A stretch of 64,000 nt of DNA from Deltaproteobacteria bacterium IMCC39146 (GTDB lineage Bacteria > Desulfobacterota > Desulfuromonadia > Desulfuromonadales > BM103), in assembly GCA_030005635.1 (NCBI GenBank), contig JARUHP010000017.1, positions 1 through 64,000 of the forward strand, written 5' to 3'. The number at the start of each line of letters is the position of its first letter. Position 1 is the stretch's first letter. The notes beneath the pieces are model-generated. The model made no database searches, was not told the origin of the DNA, and saw only the letters and a list, made by a program, of their open reading frames with translations. The translations under genes and the position numbers were made by a program. Shown here piece by piece: positions 42,277-51,404 of the stretch.

Positions 42277-43623
42277 ATGACCCTAACACACAAAAGCGAC
42301 ACCTGCCAGAGAGCCTATATGCTTGTTGATGCCGATCATGTCCATGACCTCCTGCTGAGTATGCCTCACGTCAAAAGGCTCGCCTCATTATGCCGGGACC
42401 GAGGCGCATATATTGTTGGTGGCGCTATTCGAGACGCTCTACTGGGTCTCCCTGTTAAAGATGTGGATATTGTTTTCCCTGATGATCCGACCGATCTAGC
42501 CAAAAGCTTTGCCAGGCAGATGAGTGGGAGCTGGTTTTGGCTGGACAAAGACCGTAGGCAAAGCAGGGTCGTCTTCAATGCTGACGTGAACAGCCCTGAT
42601 TTCGATTTTGCTCCTTTTCGAGCTCCAACTCTAGGTCAGGACCTGCTTGATCGTGATTTCTCTGTCAATGCGATGGCCATTTCTTTAACAACGGATCCTG
42701 CAGAAAATGAACTCGTAGATCCCTTATATGGATTGGATGATTTACGCAATAACGTGCTACGCATGGCTGGCCGCAGAGCGTTTACAAGTGATCCTTTGCG
42801 TATTATCAAAGGCATTCGTCACGCGACCGTGCTTGGCCTTGAGCCGGAGCAAGAGACTCTCTGCAGCATGCAAGGCGAGGTAGCTGGTCTCCATCGGGTT
42901 GCCGTTGAGCGCATAAGGCAGGAACTCTGGGGCATTCTTGCCAGTAAAAATGCCTCTAAAGGACTTCATCTTCTTTCTTTAAGCATGGTTGGCAACTACT
43001 TGTTTGGTAAAGATTATTCTGCCCTGATTGAGGCGCTAGCTGGTCGTTTTGAGACGTGTCGTTTAAGGTGGGGTGCTTTAAAGCGAGAGTGCCCAGACAC
43101 ACATGGCTGGCTTGCCAATGAAGTTGAACAGGGATTGAGTTGTGAAACTCTTATTTTGTGGACATTGATGCTTGCCCAAATCGATCAAAGTTTGCCTGCC
43201 AGGCTTGCAGATGAGTGGATGTTGAGTCGAAGAGCCAAGACGAATATCAGGGGGCTTGCTGCAATTGACTTCAGCAGCTTGGAGGATCTTGCCAGCGTCT
43301 ATCCAAGTGAGCGCGCTTTTGCTCGGTGGGCTAATAAAACTCATGTTGAACCCAAAATATTATTGTTGGCCCTTGCTGTCCTGGGATCGGATCAACATAA
43401 AGATTTGATCGCTTCGTGGGTTCCTTTAATCGCTTCTTTAGAAGGAGAACTACTGGATGACTTTGTGAATGGTCATTGGTTGCGTGCAGAATTAGGCCTA
43501 CAGGATGGCCCTGAAATGGCAAAAGCTATTTCTCTGGTCAGAGAGGCTGAAATTTCAGGCGAGGTCAAGAGTGAGGGGGATGGCCATAATCTGCTCCTTC
43601 GTCATTATAAGAATATGAATTGA
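42277..43623 (+). CDS. Poly(A) polymerase / CCA-adding-type tRNA nucleotidyltransferase
   Basis: 448 residues of the class II nucleotidyltransferase family. The catalytic head has GGAIRDALLGLPVKDVDIVF (carboxylates in VDIVF), then RDFSVNAMAI, DPLYGLDDLRNNVLRM and the RRAFTSDPLRIIKGIRHA neck motif (RR..DP.R..R..R). These place it among PcnB/Cca proteins that add A or CCA to RNA 3' ends. The unusual C-terminal half lacks clear domain marks, so CCA versus poly(A) activity cannot be decided. All seven tRNAs in this window already encode CCA, which leaves CCA repair or poly(A) as possible roles. ATG 42319 is an alternative start. Confidence 0.82.
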   Translation: MTLTHKSDTCQRAYMLVDADHVHDLLLSMPHVKRLASLCRDRGAYIVGGAIRDALLGLPVKDVDIVFPDDPTDLAKSFARQMSGSWFWLDKDRRQSRVVFNADVNSPDFDFAPFRAPTLGQDLLDRDFSVNAMAISLTTDPAENELVDPLYGLDDLRNNVLRMAGRRAFTSDPLRIIKGIRHATVLGLEPEQETLCSMQGEVAGLHRVAVERIRQELWGILASKNASKGLHLLSLSMVGNYLFGKDYSALIEALAGRFETCRLRWGALKRECPDTHGWLANEVEQGLSCETLILWTLMLAQIDQSLPARLADEWMLSRRAKTNIRGLAAIDFSSLEDLASVYPSERAFARWANKTHVEPKILLLALAVLGSDQHKDLIASWVPLIASLEGELLDDFVNGHWLRAELGLQDGPEMAKAISLVREAEISGEVKSEGDGHNLLLRHYKNMN

Positions 43624-43649
43624 CAAGCCGATTTTTAAGGCCCTATAAT
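43620..43649 (+). promoter_or_regulatory. Consensus promoter of tRNA-Gly(CCC) copy 1
   Basis: TTGACA (43620-43625) and TATAAT (43644-43649), both perfect consensus, with an 18-base spacer. The -35 element overlaps the stop codon of the nucleotidyltransferase gene; the tRNA begins 12 bases after the -10. Confidence 0.85.
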
Positions 43650-43661
43650 CACGCCCTGTTT

Positions 43662-43736
<75 letters not shown>

Positions 43737-43801
43737 ACAATAACAGTGGGTTAGGTTGACTGTCCTGGCTCTTTACACCACATCAAGAGAGGTTATCCGG
43801 A

Positions 43802-44992
43802 ATGTTCGAGAAGGTACAAATTGCTCCCCCCGATCCAATTCTCGGCTTGACCGAAATGTTCAAGGCGGACCCCAATCCTGACAAGATCAATCTTTCCGTT
43901 GGCGTGTATCAAGATGCCAGTGGTAAGACGCCTGTTCTGGATACGGTGAAAGAGGCTGAAAAGCGAATCCTTGAGCAGGAGAATTCCAAGGGCTACCTGC
44001 CAATGACCGGTGAGCCGGCATACTGTGCACAGGTCCAGGAGTTGCTGTTTGGTGAAGGTCACGAAATCATCGCCACCAAACGTGCCGCGACCGCACAATG
44101 TCCCGGTGGCACAGGAGCACTACGGGTTGCCGGTGATTATCTACACACTGTGCACCCCGGTGCCAAGCTCTGGCTGAGCAACCCGACCTGGGCAAACCAT
44201 AATACTATTTTTGCGGCAGCCGGTCTGACTTGTGAAAAGTATGACTATCGCGACCCCGCTACCAACGGCCTTGATTTCGACGCCATGTGCGCTTCGATCA
44301 AGAAAATTCCAAGTGGAGATGTGATCCTTCTTCACGGTTGTTGTCACAACCCGACCGGCATCGACCCCACCGTTGAACAGTGGGCTCTGCTAGGTGATTT
44401 GCTGGCGGAGCAGGGTGTGTTGCCTCTCGTCGACTTTGCTTACCAGGGACTGGCAGAGGGCGTTGAAAAAGACCGTGCCGGCTTGCTGGAGCTGACCAAA
44501 AAAGTGAAGCAGATGCTGATTTGTTCGAGTTTCTCGAAAAACTTTGGCCTTTACCGTGAAAGAACCGGAGCTCTAACTGTTGTTGCTGACAACAATCAGC
44601 AGGCCGCCACGGTCATGAGCCAGGTTAAGCTGCGTATCCGCTATAACTATTCGAATCCTCCCTCACACGGCGGCCAGATCGTTGCTACCGTACTAGGTGA
44701 TAAAGAACTAAAGACAAGGTGGATTGAAGAAGTTGCTGAAATTCGCAACAGAATCAACGAAATGCGCCATCTGTTCGTAAAGACACTCAAAGAGAAGGGC
44801 GTTGAGCAGGATTTCTCCTCGATCATTGATCAGCGCGGCATGTTCAGCTTCTCCGGTTTGACCAAGGAGCAGGTTGATCAATTGCGTGAGAAATACTCTA
44901 TCTATATCGTTGGCTCCGGCCGAATCAACGTCGCCGGAATGACGCCTACTAATATGGATCGTCTCTGTGAGGCAATTAAATCTGTTCTTTGA
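43802..44992 (+). CDS. Aspartate/aromatic amino acid aminotransferase, class Ib
   Basis: 396 residues, the length of AspC/TyrB-type enzymes. Conserved marks: KADPNPDKINLSVGVYQD near the N-terminus, CHNPTGIDPT (PLP-anchoring Asn region), PLVDFAYQGLAEG, and the catalytic Lys in ICSSFSKNFGLYRERTGAL, with the arginine-containing GRINVAGMT near the C-terminus. It transfers amino groups between 2-oxoglutarate and aspartate or aromatic amino acids. The preference cannot be told from sequence. It lies between two identical tRNA-Gly(CCC) genes, and read-through could serve the second. Confidence 0.9.
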   Translation: MFEKVQIAPPDPILGLTEMFKADPNPDKINLSVGVYQDASGKTPVLDTVKEAEKRILEQENSKGYLPMTGEPAYCAQVQELLFGEGHEIIATKRAATAQCPGGTGALRVAGDYLHTVHPGAKLWLSNPTWANHNTIFAAAGLTCEKYDYRDPATNGLDFDAMCASIKKIPSGDVILLHGCCHNPTGIDPTVEQWALLGDLLAEQGVLPLVDFAYQGLAEGVEKDRAGLLELTKKVKQMLICSSFSKNFGLYRERTGALTVVADNNQQAATVMSQVKLRIRYNYSNPPSHGGQIVATVLGDKELKTRWIEEVAEIRNRINEMRHLFVKTLKEKGVEQDFSSIIDQRGMFSFSGLTKEQVDQLREKYSIYIVGSGRINVAGMTPTNMDRLCEAIKSVL

Positions 44993-45027
44993 TTGTTTTG
45001 TTTTTTTTAAATAATCATGCTTCATTC

Positions 45028-45102
<75 letters not shown>

Positions 45103-45110
45103 GTATAAAC

Positions 45111-45141
45111 AAAGGGTTAGGTCTTATGACCTAGCCCTTTT
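45111..45141 (+). terminator. Rho-independent terminator after tRNA-Gly(CCC) copy 2
   Basis: AAAGGGTTAGGTC / GACCTAGCCCTTT, a 13-bp stem with one G-T pair and loop TTAT, then a T. A diverged copy of the same hairpin occurs at 45905-45934. Confidence 0.85.
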
Positions 45142-45147
45142 AGATTG

Positions 45148-45798
45148 GTGTGCCAGGCATGGCGCACGGCGCGAAAGCGCCATCCGGTTGGATGTGGTGT
45201 CTAACTGGTGACTTGGAGGTGAAAGTCCTCTACGGACCCTGATGACGGGAGCCGTTAGCCGGACGGCAAGGGTCCCTACAGCGAGGTAGAATCTGAAGGA
45301 AGCCGCAGGCAAAATCCCGGCCCGACGAACAGAAATCGCATATGAGGCAGTTCCATCCGGGCGAGAAGGCCAATATCTTCAAAGCCCAATAGTCATCCGA
45401 GAGGGTGGTGCTGTAAATGCGGCGGGTATATGGGAGAAAGGTCGTGTGAATTACCCTGGGAGATCTGTCGGTCTGCCTTGAGCTAGAGGCATCGTAAGGT
45501 ACATCGATGGGCCGACAGAAGTCAGCAGACGCCATAGTAGCTGTCCTAACCACCACAGCGAAGGGCCGAAGCTGATATGCAGAGCTAAACCACTTTTCTG
45601 AACCTTTTGAGCAGATGCCTCGCAAGAGGGCCTAAAAGCTGGAAGTGGCGACCGGAAGTCGTGAGGTAAAGCTCGGTGCTTCTAGGATGTCAGGCATTGT
45701 TGGTTGATAATGCAGACGCAAATCAGGAACCGCCGTATACGGAACCGTTCGTACGGTGGTGTGGGAGGACGGCGGGGGCAAACCCGACGGTGTTGTAT
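45148..45798 (+). mobile_element. ORF-less group II intron remnant
   Basis: The segment begins GTGTGCCAGGCATGGCGCAC, matching the 5' end of bacterial group II introns. It continues with intron-typical blocks (GACTTGGAGGTGAAAGTCCT, GGGAGATCTGTCGGTCTGCC, GGCGACCGGAAGTCGTGAGG). Near the 3' end, CCGCCGTATACGGAACCGTT plus CGTACGGTGGTGTGGGAGGA and CGGCGGGGGC is the domain V-VI region. No reverse transcriptase/maturase frame is present in the 650 bases, whereas mobile introns of this type are usually about 1.9-2.5 kb. The 3' domain VI pairing (CGGCGGGGGCAAACCCGACG) is imperfect, so it is probably degenerate. It sits seven bases after a terminator, a typical target for some intron classes. Confidence 0.85.
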
Positions 45799-46188
45799 TT
45801 TTCTTTGGGGTTAAAAATTCTACAAAGAGAGCAACAGATTAACGATCTGATGTCCTTTCTTCATTTACGACCAAAGGAGTACGACTAACTTTGTCAGCAC
45901 CCTGAAAGGGCTAGCTCTAATGACCTACCCCTTGTTGATGTTCATTCATGAATTACAAGCGTCCTTACCCTGTTATCTTTTTAATCCATAGTGAACAAGA
46001 TGATCATCTGTACGAAACTTTGTTGCTCAACATTCTGTGACTTGATTGTAACTTTGCTGTGCCTTGTTAACATAGGAAAGTACACAAATGCCTAATCTTC
46101 TTGCAGTTGAGCCTGTCTCCTCTGGCTTTTGAGTTTTACGTCCCTCTCTTTTGTTAACTGTTTTTTGTTTTATATATACAAGGTTGAG
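45799..46188. other. Intergenic stretch with a second copy of the tRNA terminator hairpin
   Basis: No gene is supported. At 45905-45934 AAAGGGCTAGCTCTAATGAC then CTACCCCTTG closely resembles the hairpin after tRNA-Gly(CCC) copy 2 (45111-45141), with compensating losses that weaken the stem. It lies downstream of the intron remnant and upstream of the pqi operon. Confidence 0.5.
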
Positions 46189-46788
46189 ATGCATCAAATC
46201 GCCTGCCACGAATGTGACCTGATTCACGACATCCCCTCCATGCCAGACCGCGCGGCCGCGGTCTGTGTCCGTTGTGGCTGTGTGATGTTTCGAGCTCAAA
46301 AAGACAGCATCGACCGAACCCTTGCCTGGACGTTTGCTGGGTTGGTTCTTTATGCCGTCGTCGTCAGTTTTCCATTCCTTGCTATAAAAAATGGCCCGAT
46401 TGGCAATGAAACAGGGCTTCTTACCGGAATTGAGTTTCTCTACCGCCAGGGGATTATCCCTCTCGCCGTCCTGGTCCTGCTCACTTGCATTCTGATGCCG
46501 CTGATTCAAATGCTCGGTCTTCTCTATATCTTTATTCCCTTGAAACTGAACGTTCGAGTCAAGTATGCAATTCCAGTTTTTCGTTTGTTTAAGCATATTA
46601 AGCCATGGAGCATGATGGAGATCTACATGCTTGGTATCCTTGTCTCCATTGTCAAGCTGGGCAAAATGGCAACGATCGTTCCGGGTCTGGCTGTAATCGC
46701 TTTCGGCCTGCTGATCTTTGTATTGAACTTTGCGTTGTCAGCGGTTGATGAGCATATGGTTTGGGAAAATTTGGAGGGGGACTTATGA
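46189..46788 (+). CDS. pqiA: PqiA-family membrane protein, first of two
   Basis: 199 residues. An N-terminal zinc-ribbon-like segment CHECDLIHDIP and CVRCGCVMF (two CxxC pairs) precedes four membrane helices (TFAGLVLYAVVVSFPFLAIK, IPLAVLVLLTCILMPLIQML, YMLGILVSIVKLGKMATIVP, LLIFVLNFALSAV). This is one half-length PqiA domain; in E. coli PqiA two such domains are fused in one about 417-residue protein. Here they are separate overlapping genes. PqiA supports PqiB in an MCE lipid-transport system between inner and outer membranes. ATG 46189 with AAGGTTGAG is preferred over the longer frame to 46129. Confidence 0.88.
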   Translation: MHQIACHECDLIHDIPSMPDRAAAVCVRCGCVMFRAQKDSIDRTLAWTFAGLVLYAVVVSFPFLAIKNGPIGNETGLLTGIEFLYRQGIIPLAVLVLLTCILMPLIQMLGLLYIFIPLKLNVRVKYAIPVFRLFKHIKPWSMMEIYMLGILVSIVKLGKMATIVPGLAVIAFGLLIFVLNFALSAVDEHMVWENLEGDL

Positions 46789-47420
46789 AAGCGACTCACG
46801 CCTCGGCTCGCCAGCTCGGTCTGGTCAGTTGTCCTGATTGTCACCTGCTCAGCCGCATGAAGAAAACCTCGGCCCATGAAGCCGCTTATTGCTCACGCTG
46901 TGGCAGGGAGCTACAACAACGCAAGCCGAATAGCATTATGCGGACTTGGGCCTTGGTCATTGCGGCCATGGTTTTCTATATACCGGCGAATCTTTTGCCG
47001 ATGACGATAACCTCGGCTTTAGGCAGTGTCTCAACTGACACCATTATGAGCGGTGTGATTTATTTTATTCACAGCGGTTCCTGGGAAATCGCCCTGGTGA
47101 TTTTTACCGCGAGTGTTTTTATACCGTTTCTTAAATTTGTCATCCTGATCTACCTTTTACTTTCAGTTCAGTTTAAATCAATAAGACGGCCCAAAGATCG
47201 CACCCGCTTCTATCGTTTCACAGAAGCGGTTGGTCGATGGTCGATGCTTGACATCTATGTTGTGACCATCCTTGTCGCGCTGGTCAAGCTCGGCTTCCTT
47301 GCAGATATCGAAGCAGGTCCGGCTGCCATCTATTTTGCCGCTGTTGTTGTAACCACCATGATCGCTGCAGAGAGTTTTGACCCGCGCTTGATCTGGGATG
47401 TTGTGGAGGACAGATCATGA
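46785..47420 (+). CDS. pqiA: PqiA-family membrane protein, second of two
   Basis: 211 residues, homologous in layout to the preceding protein: CPDCHLLSRM and CSRCGRELQ (two CxxC pairs), then helices WALVIAAMVFYIPANLLPMT, WEIALVIFTASVFIPFLKFV and MLDIYVVTILVALVKLGFLA. It starts inside the stop of the first pqiA (ATGA) with GGAGGGGGAC upstream, so translation is coupled. The two half-proteins probably pair to replace the fused PqiA. Confidence 0.88.
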   Translation: MKATHASARQLGLVSCPDCHLLSRMKKTSAHEAAYCSRCGRELQQRKPNSIMRTWALVIAAMVFYIPANLLPMTITSALGSVSTDTIMSGVIYFIHSGSWEIALVIFTASVFIPFLKFVILIYLLLSVQFKSIRRPKDRTRFYRFTEAVGRWSMLDIYVVTILVALVKLGFLADIEAGPAAIYFAAVVVTTMIAAESFDPRLIWDVVEDRS

Positions 47421-49063
47421 ATGAAGGGGATACTGGAATGAAGCATGTGGAACAAGTTCCTGAAGCACAGGTACAGACCAAACGTGGTTTTTCGATCATC
47501 TGGGTTGTGCCTGTCATTGCCCTACTGATAGGTGGTTGGTTGGCACTTAAGGCCTGGTCAGAAAAAGGGCCTGTTATTACCATTGCCTTTGAAACTGCAG
47601 AGGGGCTTGAAGCCAACAAGACCAAGATCAAGTTCAAGGATGTCGAAGTCGGTCTGGTCACGAATATCCTGTTGAATGATGATCTCTCTGGAGTCGTTGT
47701 CACCGCCGAGATGAATAAAGAGGCGGAAAAGTACGTCCGCGAAAAAACCCAATTTTGGGTGGTCAGAGCGCAGGTGGCGGCGGGCGAAGTCTCTGGCCTT
47801 AGCACGCTGTTCTCTGGCGCTTATATAGGTTGCAACCCTTCAACGGCAGGCAAAGTTCTCAGTCAATTTATAGGGCTTGAGAAGCCTCCGGTCATCACTG
47901 ACGGTATGCCTGGTTATCACTTCATTCTTAAATCTCGTACCCTTGGCTCTCTCGACATCGGTTCTCCGGTCTACTACCGTGGAATCAAGGTCGGCAAGAT
48001 AGTCGACTATGATTTCGATGCGTTGGCCGAATCGGTTAACCTCCGAGTTTTTATAAATGCGCCCTACCATGAGAAAGTCCAACAGAATACCAGCTTTTGG
48101 AATGCCAGCGGGATTGATTTCGAGCTGGATACGGAGGGGGTGACTGTTAATACTCAATCACTGGTCTCTGTTATGCTTGGCGGTGTTGCCTTCGATCTTC
48201 CTAAACGTTACGAGTCTTCTGACCCGGCGGAGGAAGGTCAAGCTTTCCTCCTCTATAATAAGCGAGGGGACATTGAAGAGCGTTCATACGCGGTCAAACG
48301 CAGGTTTCTGCTTTATTTTGATCAGAATGTTCGTGGCCTGACGGCAGGGGCTCCAGTGGAGGTGCGGGGCATTAAAATCGGTGAGGTTCTGGATGTTAAA
48401 CTTGAAGTCGACATTGATGCTGTTACGGTTCGTGTTGCCGTGCTCGTGATGGTGGAACCAGGGCGCATAGATACCGTTATTGAGGATAACGTCTCCACGA
48501 GTGGCGACAAGAATGTCAGCTCTGAAGAAGATTCAAAAGTGAATATGGTCAAGCTCATTGACAAGGGGCTGAGGGCGCAGTTGAAGACTGGTAACCTTTT
48601 GACAGGTCAGCTCTACGTAGATCTCGACTTCTATCCAGATGAGGAACCGGTCGCTGTTCCTCTGTATAATGGTTATCGTGTGTTCCCGACTATACCTGCA
48701 CCTTTGGATCAAATCACCCAACGAGTGGACAATATTCTTAAGAAGGTAGAGGATATGCCGTTGAAGGAGATTGGCGATGAGCTGCAGAAAGCGATCAATG
48801 CTCTTAACGGAACCCTGGAGGCAGCCAAACAGGTGGCGGGTGGGGTCAACGAAGATATCCTGCCGGAGCTTAAAGATGCCCTGGGCGGCTTTCAAGACAC
48901 TATGAACGGAATAGAACAAACCCTTGGGCCAGCTTCTGCTTTGAATTACAACGCGAGGAACGTGATGAGTGAAATGGCGGCTACGGTTCGATCTCTACGA
49001 GCTTTGATTGATTACGTGGAGCGTAATCCTCAATCTGTAATCTTCGGCAAGGAGGCGGAATAA
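47417..49063 (+). CDS. pqiB: PqiB-family MCE protein
   Basis: 548 residues. A short cytoplasmic N-terminus and one membrane helix (SIIWVVPVIALLIGGWLAL) precede three MCE domains: one starting near ITIAFETAEGLEANKTKIKF, a second near YRGIKVGKIVDYDFDALAES and a third near VEVRGIKIGEVLDVKLEVDI. The C-terminal 120 residues are helical (ITQRVDNILKKVEDMPLKEI, ALNGTLEAAKQVAGGVNEDI), matching PqiB's long needle-like coiled coil. In E. coli, PqiB stacks MCE rings to bridge the periplasm for lipid. It overlaps pqiA2 by four bases and pqiC by one base. Confidence 0.92.
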   Translation: MNEGDTGMKHVEQVPEAQVQTKRGFSIIWVVPVIALLIGGWLALKAWSEKGPVITIAFETAEGLEANKTKIKFKDVEVGLVTNILLNDDLSGVVVTAEMNKEAEKYVREKTQFWVVRAQVAAGEVSGLSTLFSGAYIGCNPSTAGKVLSQFIGLEKPPVITDGMPGYHFILKSRTLGSLDIGSPVYYRGIKVGKIVDYDFDALAESVNLRVFINAPYHEKVQQNTSFWNASGIDFELDTEGVTVNTQSLVSVMLGGVAFDLPKRYESSDPAEEGQAFLLYNKRGDIEERSYAVKRRFLLYFDQNVRGLTAGAPVEVRGIKIGEVLDVKLEVDIDAVTVRVAVLVMVEPGRIDTVIEDNVSTSGDKNVSSEEDSKVNMVKLIDKGLRAQLKTGNLLTGQLYVDLDFYPDEEPVAVPLYNGYRVFPTIPAPLDQITQRVDNILKKVEDMPLKEIGDELQKAINALNGTLEAAKQVAGGVNEDILPELKDALGGFQDTMNGIEQTLGPASALNYNARNVMSEMAATVRSLRALIDYVERNPQSVIFGKEAE

Positions 49064-49686
49064 TGAAGACTCAACGCATCTGTGACCTTATCACTTGCTT
49101 GTTTGTGATGTTTGTTTTGCTCTTGTTGGTGGCATGTGGAGGTAAATCTCCTTCTGTGGCTTATTACAGCCTGGCTTCGCTAGATCAGGGAGATCTTGGT
49201 ACCAAAGTCGTGACCCCACTTGACATCTCCCTTGGTATTGGCCCTGTAACGGTGCCGGAGTATCTTAAAAAGGCTCAAATCGCAACTCGTGTGGGGGATA
49301 ATCGCTACCAGTTCGATGAATTCCATCGTTGGACAGGGTTAATTGAAAAGGACATTGCCTCTGTCCTCGGCAACAATCTTGGCCTGCTACTGGGTAGTAA
49401 CAAAGTCGCTTTTTTCCCATGGATGGACTACTTTAAGCCGGTTTATCGAGTCATTGTTGATATTATTCAGTTTGATAGTGATCTGGAGGGTGATGCGGTT
49501 TTTAGTGCGCGCTGGGCTGTCAGTGATGCTGCGGGAAAGGAGACCCTGGCTTCAGGTAAAAGTGATTATCGCCAAACTTTGGAGAGTCCGAGCTATGACG
49601 TTCTTGTTGATGCAGAGAGTCTCCTCCTGGCAGAGTTTAGCAGAGACATTGCAGAACAAATCAGTTCCCTGTCTTCACAGGATTGA
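49063..49686 (+). CDS. pqiC: PqiC-family outer-membrane lipoprotein
   Basis: 207 residues beginning with a lipoprotein signal, FVMFVLLLLVACGGKSPSVA, where the lipobox is LLVAC. The body has the ABC-type transport auxiliary (PF03886) features YYSLASLDQ, LGIGPVTVPEYLKKAQIATR, EFHRWTGLIEKDIASVLG and VDIIQFDSDLEGDAVFSARW. PqiC anchors the Pqi complex at the outer membrane. It closes the pqiA-pqiA-pqiB-pqiC operon; no terminator was recognised in the 259 bases that follow. Confidence 0.9.
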   Translation: MKTQRICDLITCLFVMFVLLLLVACGGKSPSVAYYSLASLDQGDLGTKVVTPLDISLGIGPVTVPEYLKKAQIATRVGDNRYQFDEFHRWTGLIEKDIASVLGNNLGLLLGSNKVAFFPWMDYFKPVYRVIVDIIQFDSDLEGDAVFSARWAVSDAAGKETLASGKSDYRQTLESPSYDVLVDAESLLLAEFSRDIAEQISSLSSQD

Positions 49687-49945
49687 ACAACAAAAACGTA
49701 CAAATAGGTTTGGCCACGGATACAATCGGATCAGGTCTGTTGTTACAATTTAAAAAGTGATCTTATCAGCTGTTATCAGACCTTATTTGCGGCTAATATA
49801 GATTTTGATCCGTGTTTCTGCAACTTTGGTGTACCTGAATTGCAGTTTTGACTGGAATCGCGCGCTCTTATCTGTTTTATTAACCGCCGCACGGTTGCCT
49901 CTGTGATTTATGCCGTGGTAATTTAACCATACGGAGCTTTATAAG

Positions 49946-50158
49946 ATGACAACACAAATCAAATGCCCGCAGTGTCACCAACCCGCGGCCTGGCACGACA
50001 ACCCGGACCGGCCATTTTGTTCCGAGCGCTGTCGGTTGATCGACCTCGGCCAGTGGGCTGATGAATCATACCGTATTAAAGGGCCATCACAGGAGACCTT
50101 GTCTGAGGACAATGTCATAGACTTTTATAAAGAAAAACAATTGATTGAAAGGTCATAA
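49946..50158 (+). CDS. yacG: DNA gyrase inhibitor YacG
   Basis: 70 residues. A zinc-binding [10 protein letters not shown] and [19 protein letters not shown] is the YacG signature (CxxC...CxxxC), followed by YRIKGP and an acidic C-terminus. In E. coli it binds gyrase B and inhibits its supercoiling. GGAG lies ten bases before the ATG. It leads the yacG-queD-queE group. Confidence 0.92.
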   Translation: MTTQIKCPQCHQPAAWHDNPDRPFCSERCRLIDLGQWADESYRIKGPSQETLSEDNVIDFYKEKQLIERS

Positions 50159-50161
50159 TTA

Positions 50162-50533
50162 ATGTATCGCTTGATGATAAAAACCTCATTCGCAGCAGCA
50201 CACAACCTGATCAACTACCAGGGTGATTGCGAGAATTTGCATGGCCACAACTGGCGCGTTGAAGTCGTTGTTGTTGCAAAAGAGCTTGATAAGGCCGGCC
50301 TCGGCATCGACTTCAAAATCCTGAAGAAACAAACCAACAGTCTGCTTGACGAGCTGGACCACAAATATCTGAACGACCTGACCCCCTTTAAAAACGACAG
50401 CCCTTCATCGGAGAATATCAGTCGCTATCTTTTTGAGCGTCTAAGCGAGACCTTGAATAACGAGAACATTACCGTTGAGACGATTAATGTCTGGGAATCG
50501 GAGAACGCCTGTGCCAGCTATTCCCTCGATTAA
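50162..50533 (+). CDS. queD: 6-carboxy-5,6,7,8-tetrahydropterin synthase
   Basis: 123 residues of the QueD/PTPS family: FAAAHNL (first zinc His), GDCENLHGHNWRVEVVV (CxxxHGHxW, catalytic Cys and two zinc His), DFKILKKQ, LDHKYLND and C-terminal WESENACASY. It converts 7,8-dihydroneopterin triphosphate to the carboxy-tetrahydropterin that QueE uses for queuosine synthesis. It begins three bases after yacG and overlaps queE by 23 bases, so the genes are co-translated. No QueC or QueF gene is in this window. Confidence 0.93.
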   Translation: MYRLMIKTSFAAAHNLINYQGDCENLHGHNWRVEVVVVAKELDKAGLGIDFKILKKQTNSLLDELDHKYLNDLTPFKNDSPSSENISRYLFERLSETLNNENITVETINVWESENACASYSLD

Positions 50534-51266
50534 TGCCCCATTAATCGAAGTTTTCTCTTCTATGCAAGGGGAGGGCGTACTGATCGGCTGCCGCCAGGTC
50601 TTTGTGCGCTTTGCCGAATGCAACCTGGCGTGTGATTACTGCGACACGCCTTTTCATGCGGGACCGACCTGCCAGATCGAGGCAGAGCCAGGGTCAGGTC
50701 AATTCAATAGCCATGACAACCCGGTCAATATGGCCGAAATCACTCGTATGGTCTCGCATTGGCAGCACATCAGCAACAACGGCCACCATTCTGTTGCCTT
50801 AACCGGCGGCGAGCCACTTCTTCATGCAGACCTGCTAAAGCGCTGGCTCCCTGAGGTTACCTCTATCCTGCCAATCTTTCTCGAAACCAATGGTACTCTG
50901 CCTGCTGAGCTTGAAAAGGTCCTTCCGCTGATAGACTGGATCTCAATGGACATCAAAGGGTCCGCTGTAACAGGAGTGCCAACACCTTGGTCTGACCATG
51001 CAGATTTTCTGTCACTCTCTGGAGATCGATTGTGCCATGTAAAGTTTGTCATCGACCAAAGTACGACAGAGGCCGAGCTGCTTGAAGCTGCCAGGCTCGT
51101 TAATCGTCACGCCCCAACAGCTCCCTTTATCCTGCAGCCACGCACATTCACTTCAAATCCTGTCCTGGATGGTAAGGCCTTACTGAAATTACAGGTTATT
51201 GCATCTGCAGAGCATCGGGACGTTCGTATTATCCCTCAAATCCACCCATGGCTAGGTGTCGATTAA
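50511..51266 (+). CDS. queE: 7-carboxy-7-deazaguanine synthase
   Basis: About 251 residues. Start GTG 50511 has GGAG seven bases upstream and overlaps queD by 23 bases; the ORF is open further upstream. The radical-SAM cluster C-x3-C-x2-C is CNLACDYCDTP, after the FSSMQGEGVLIGCRQVFVRF block typical of QueE; ALTGGEPLLH and ETNGT also fit. The reaction makes the 7-deazaguanine core of queuosine (and archaeosine) from QueD product. It completes a yacG-queD-queE operon. Confidence 0.93.
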   Translation: MPAIPSINAPLIEVFSSMQGEGVLIGCRQVFVRFAECNLACDYCDTPFHAGPTCQIEAEPGSGQFNSHDNPVNMAEITRMVSHWQHISNNGHHSVALTGGEPLLHADLLKRWLPEVTSILPIFLETNGTLPAELEKVLPLIDWISMDIKGSAVTGVPTPWSDHADFLSLSGDRLCHVKFVIDQSTTEAELLEAARLVNRHAPTAPFILQPRTFTSNPVLDGKALLKLQVIASAEHRDVRIIPQIHPWLGVD

Positions 51267-51404
51267 AACCTCTGCCAACTTGACCTACTGCTTTAATCGT
51301 TTATCATTATTTAATCTAGTAAGCTGTTGATACTAAAGTTTTATTGACCTCAGACTACACAAAGTTGTCTGCTTGCCCTTATTAGTTGTTTCAGGAGGCC
51401 CTCA

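Noticed and set aside
45230-45625. Minus-strand 131-residue frame ([12 protein letters not shown]...)
   Set aside because: It lies antisense to the group II intron remnant, has no ribosome site and no protein family resemblance; the RNA structure explains the sequence.
45676-45888. Plus-strand 70-residue frame (MLLGCQALLVDN...)
   Set aside because: It overlaps the intron 3' part and domain V. No family or ribosome site; the intron RNA explains it.
46027-46596. Minus-strand 189-residue frame opposite pqiA
   Set aside because: Antisense to the first PqiA-like gene, which has clear membrane and CxxC features.
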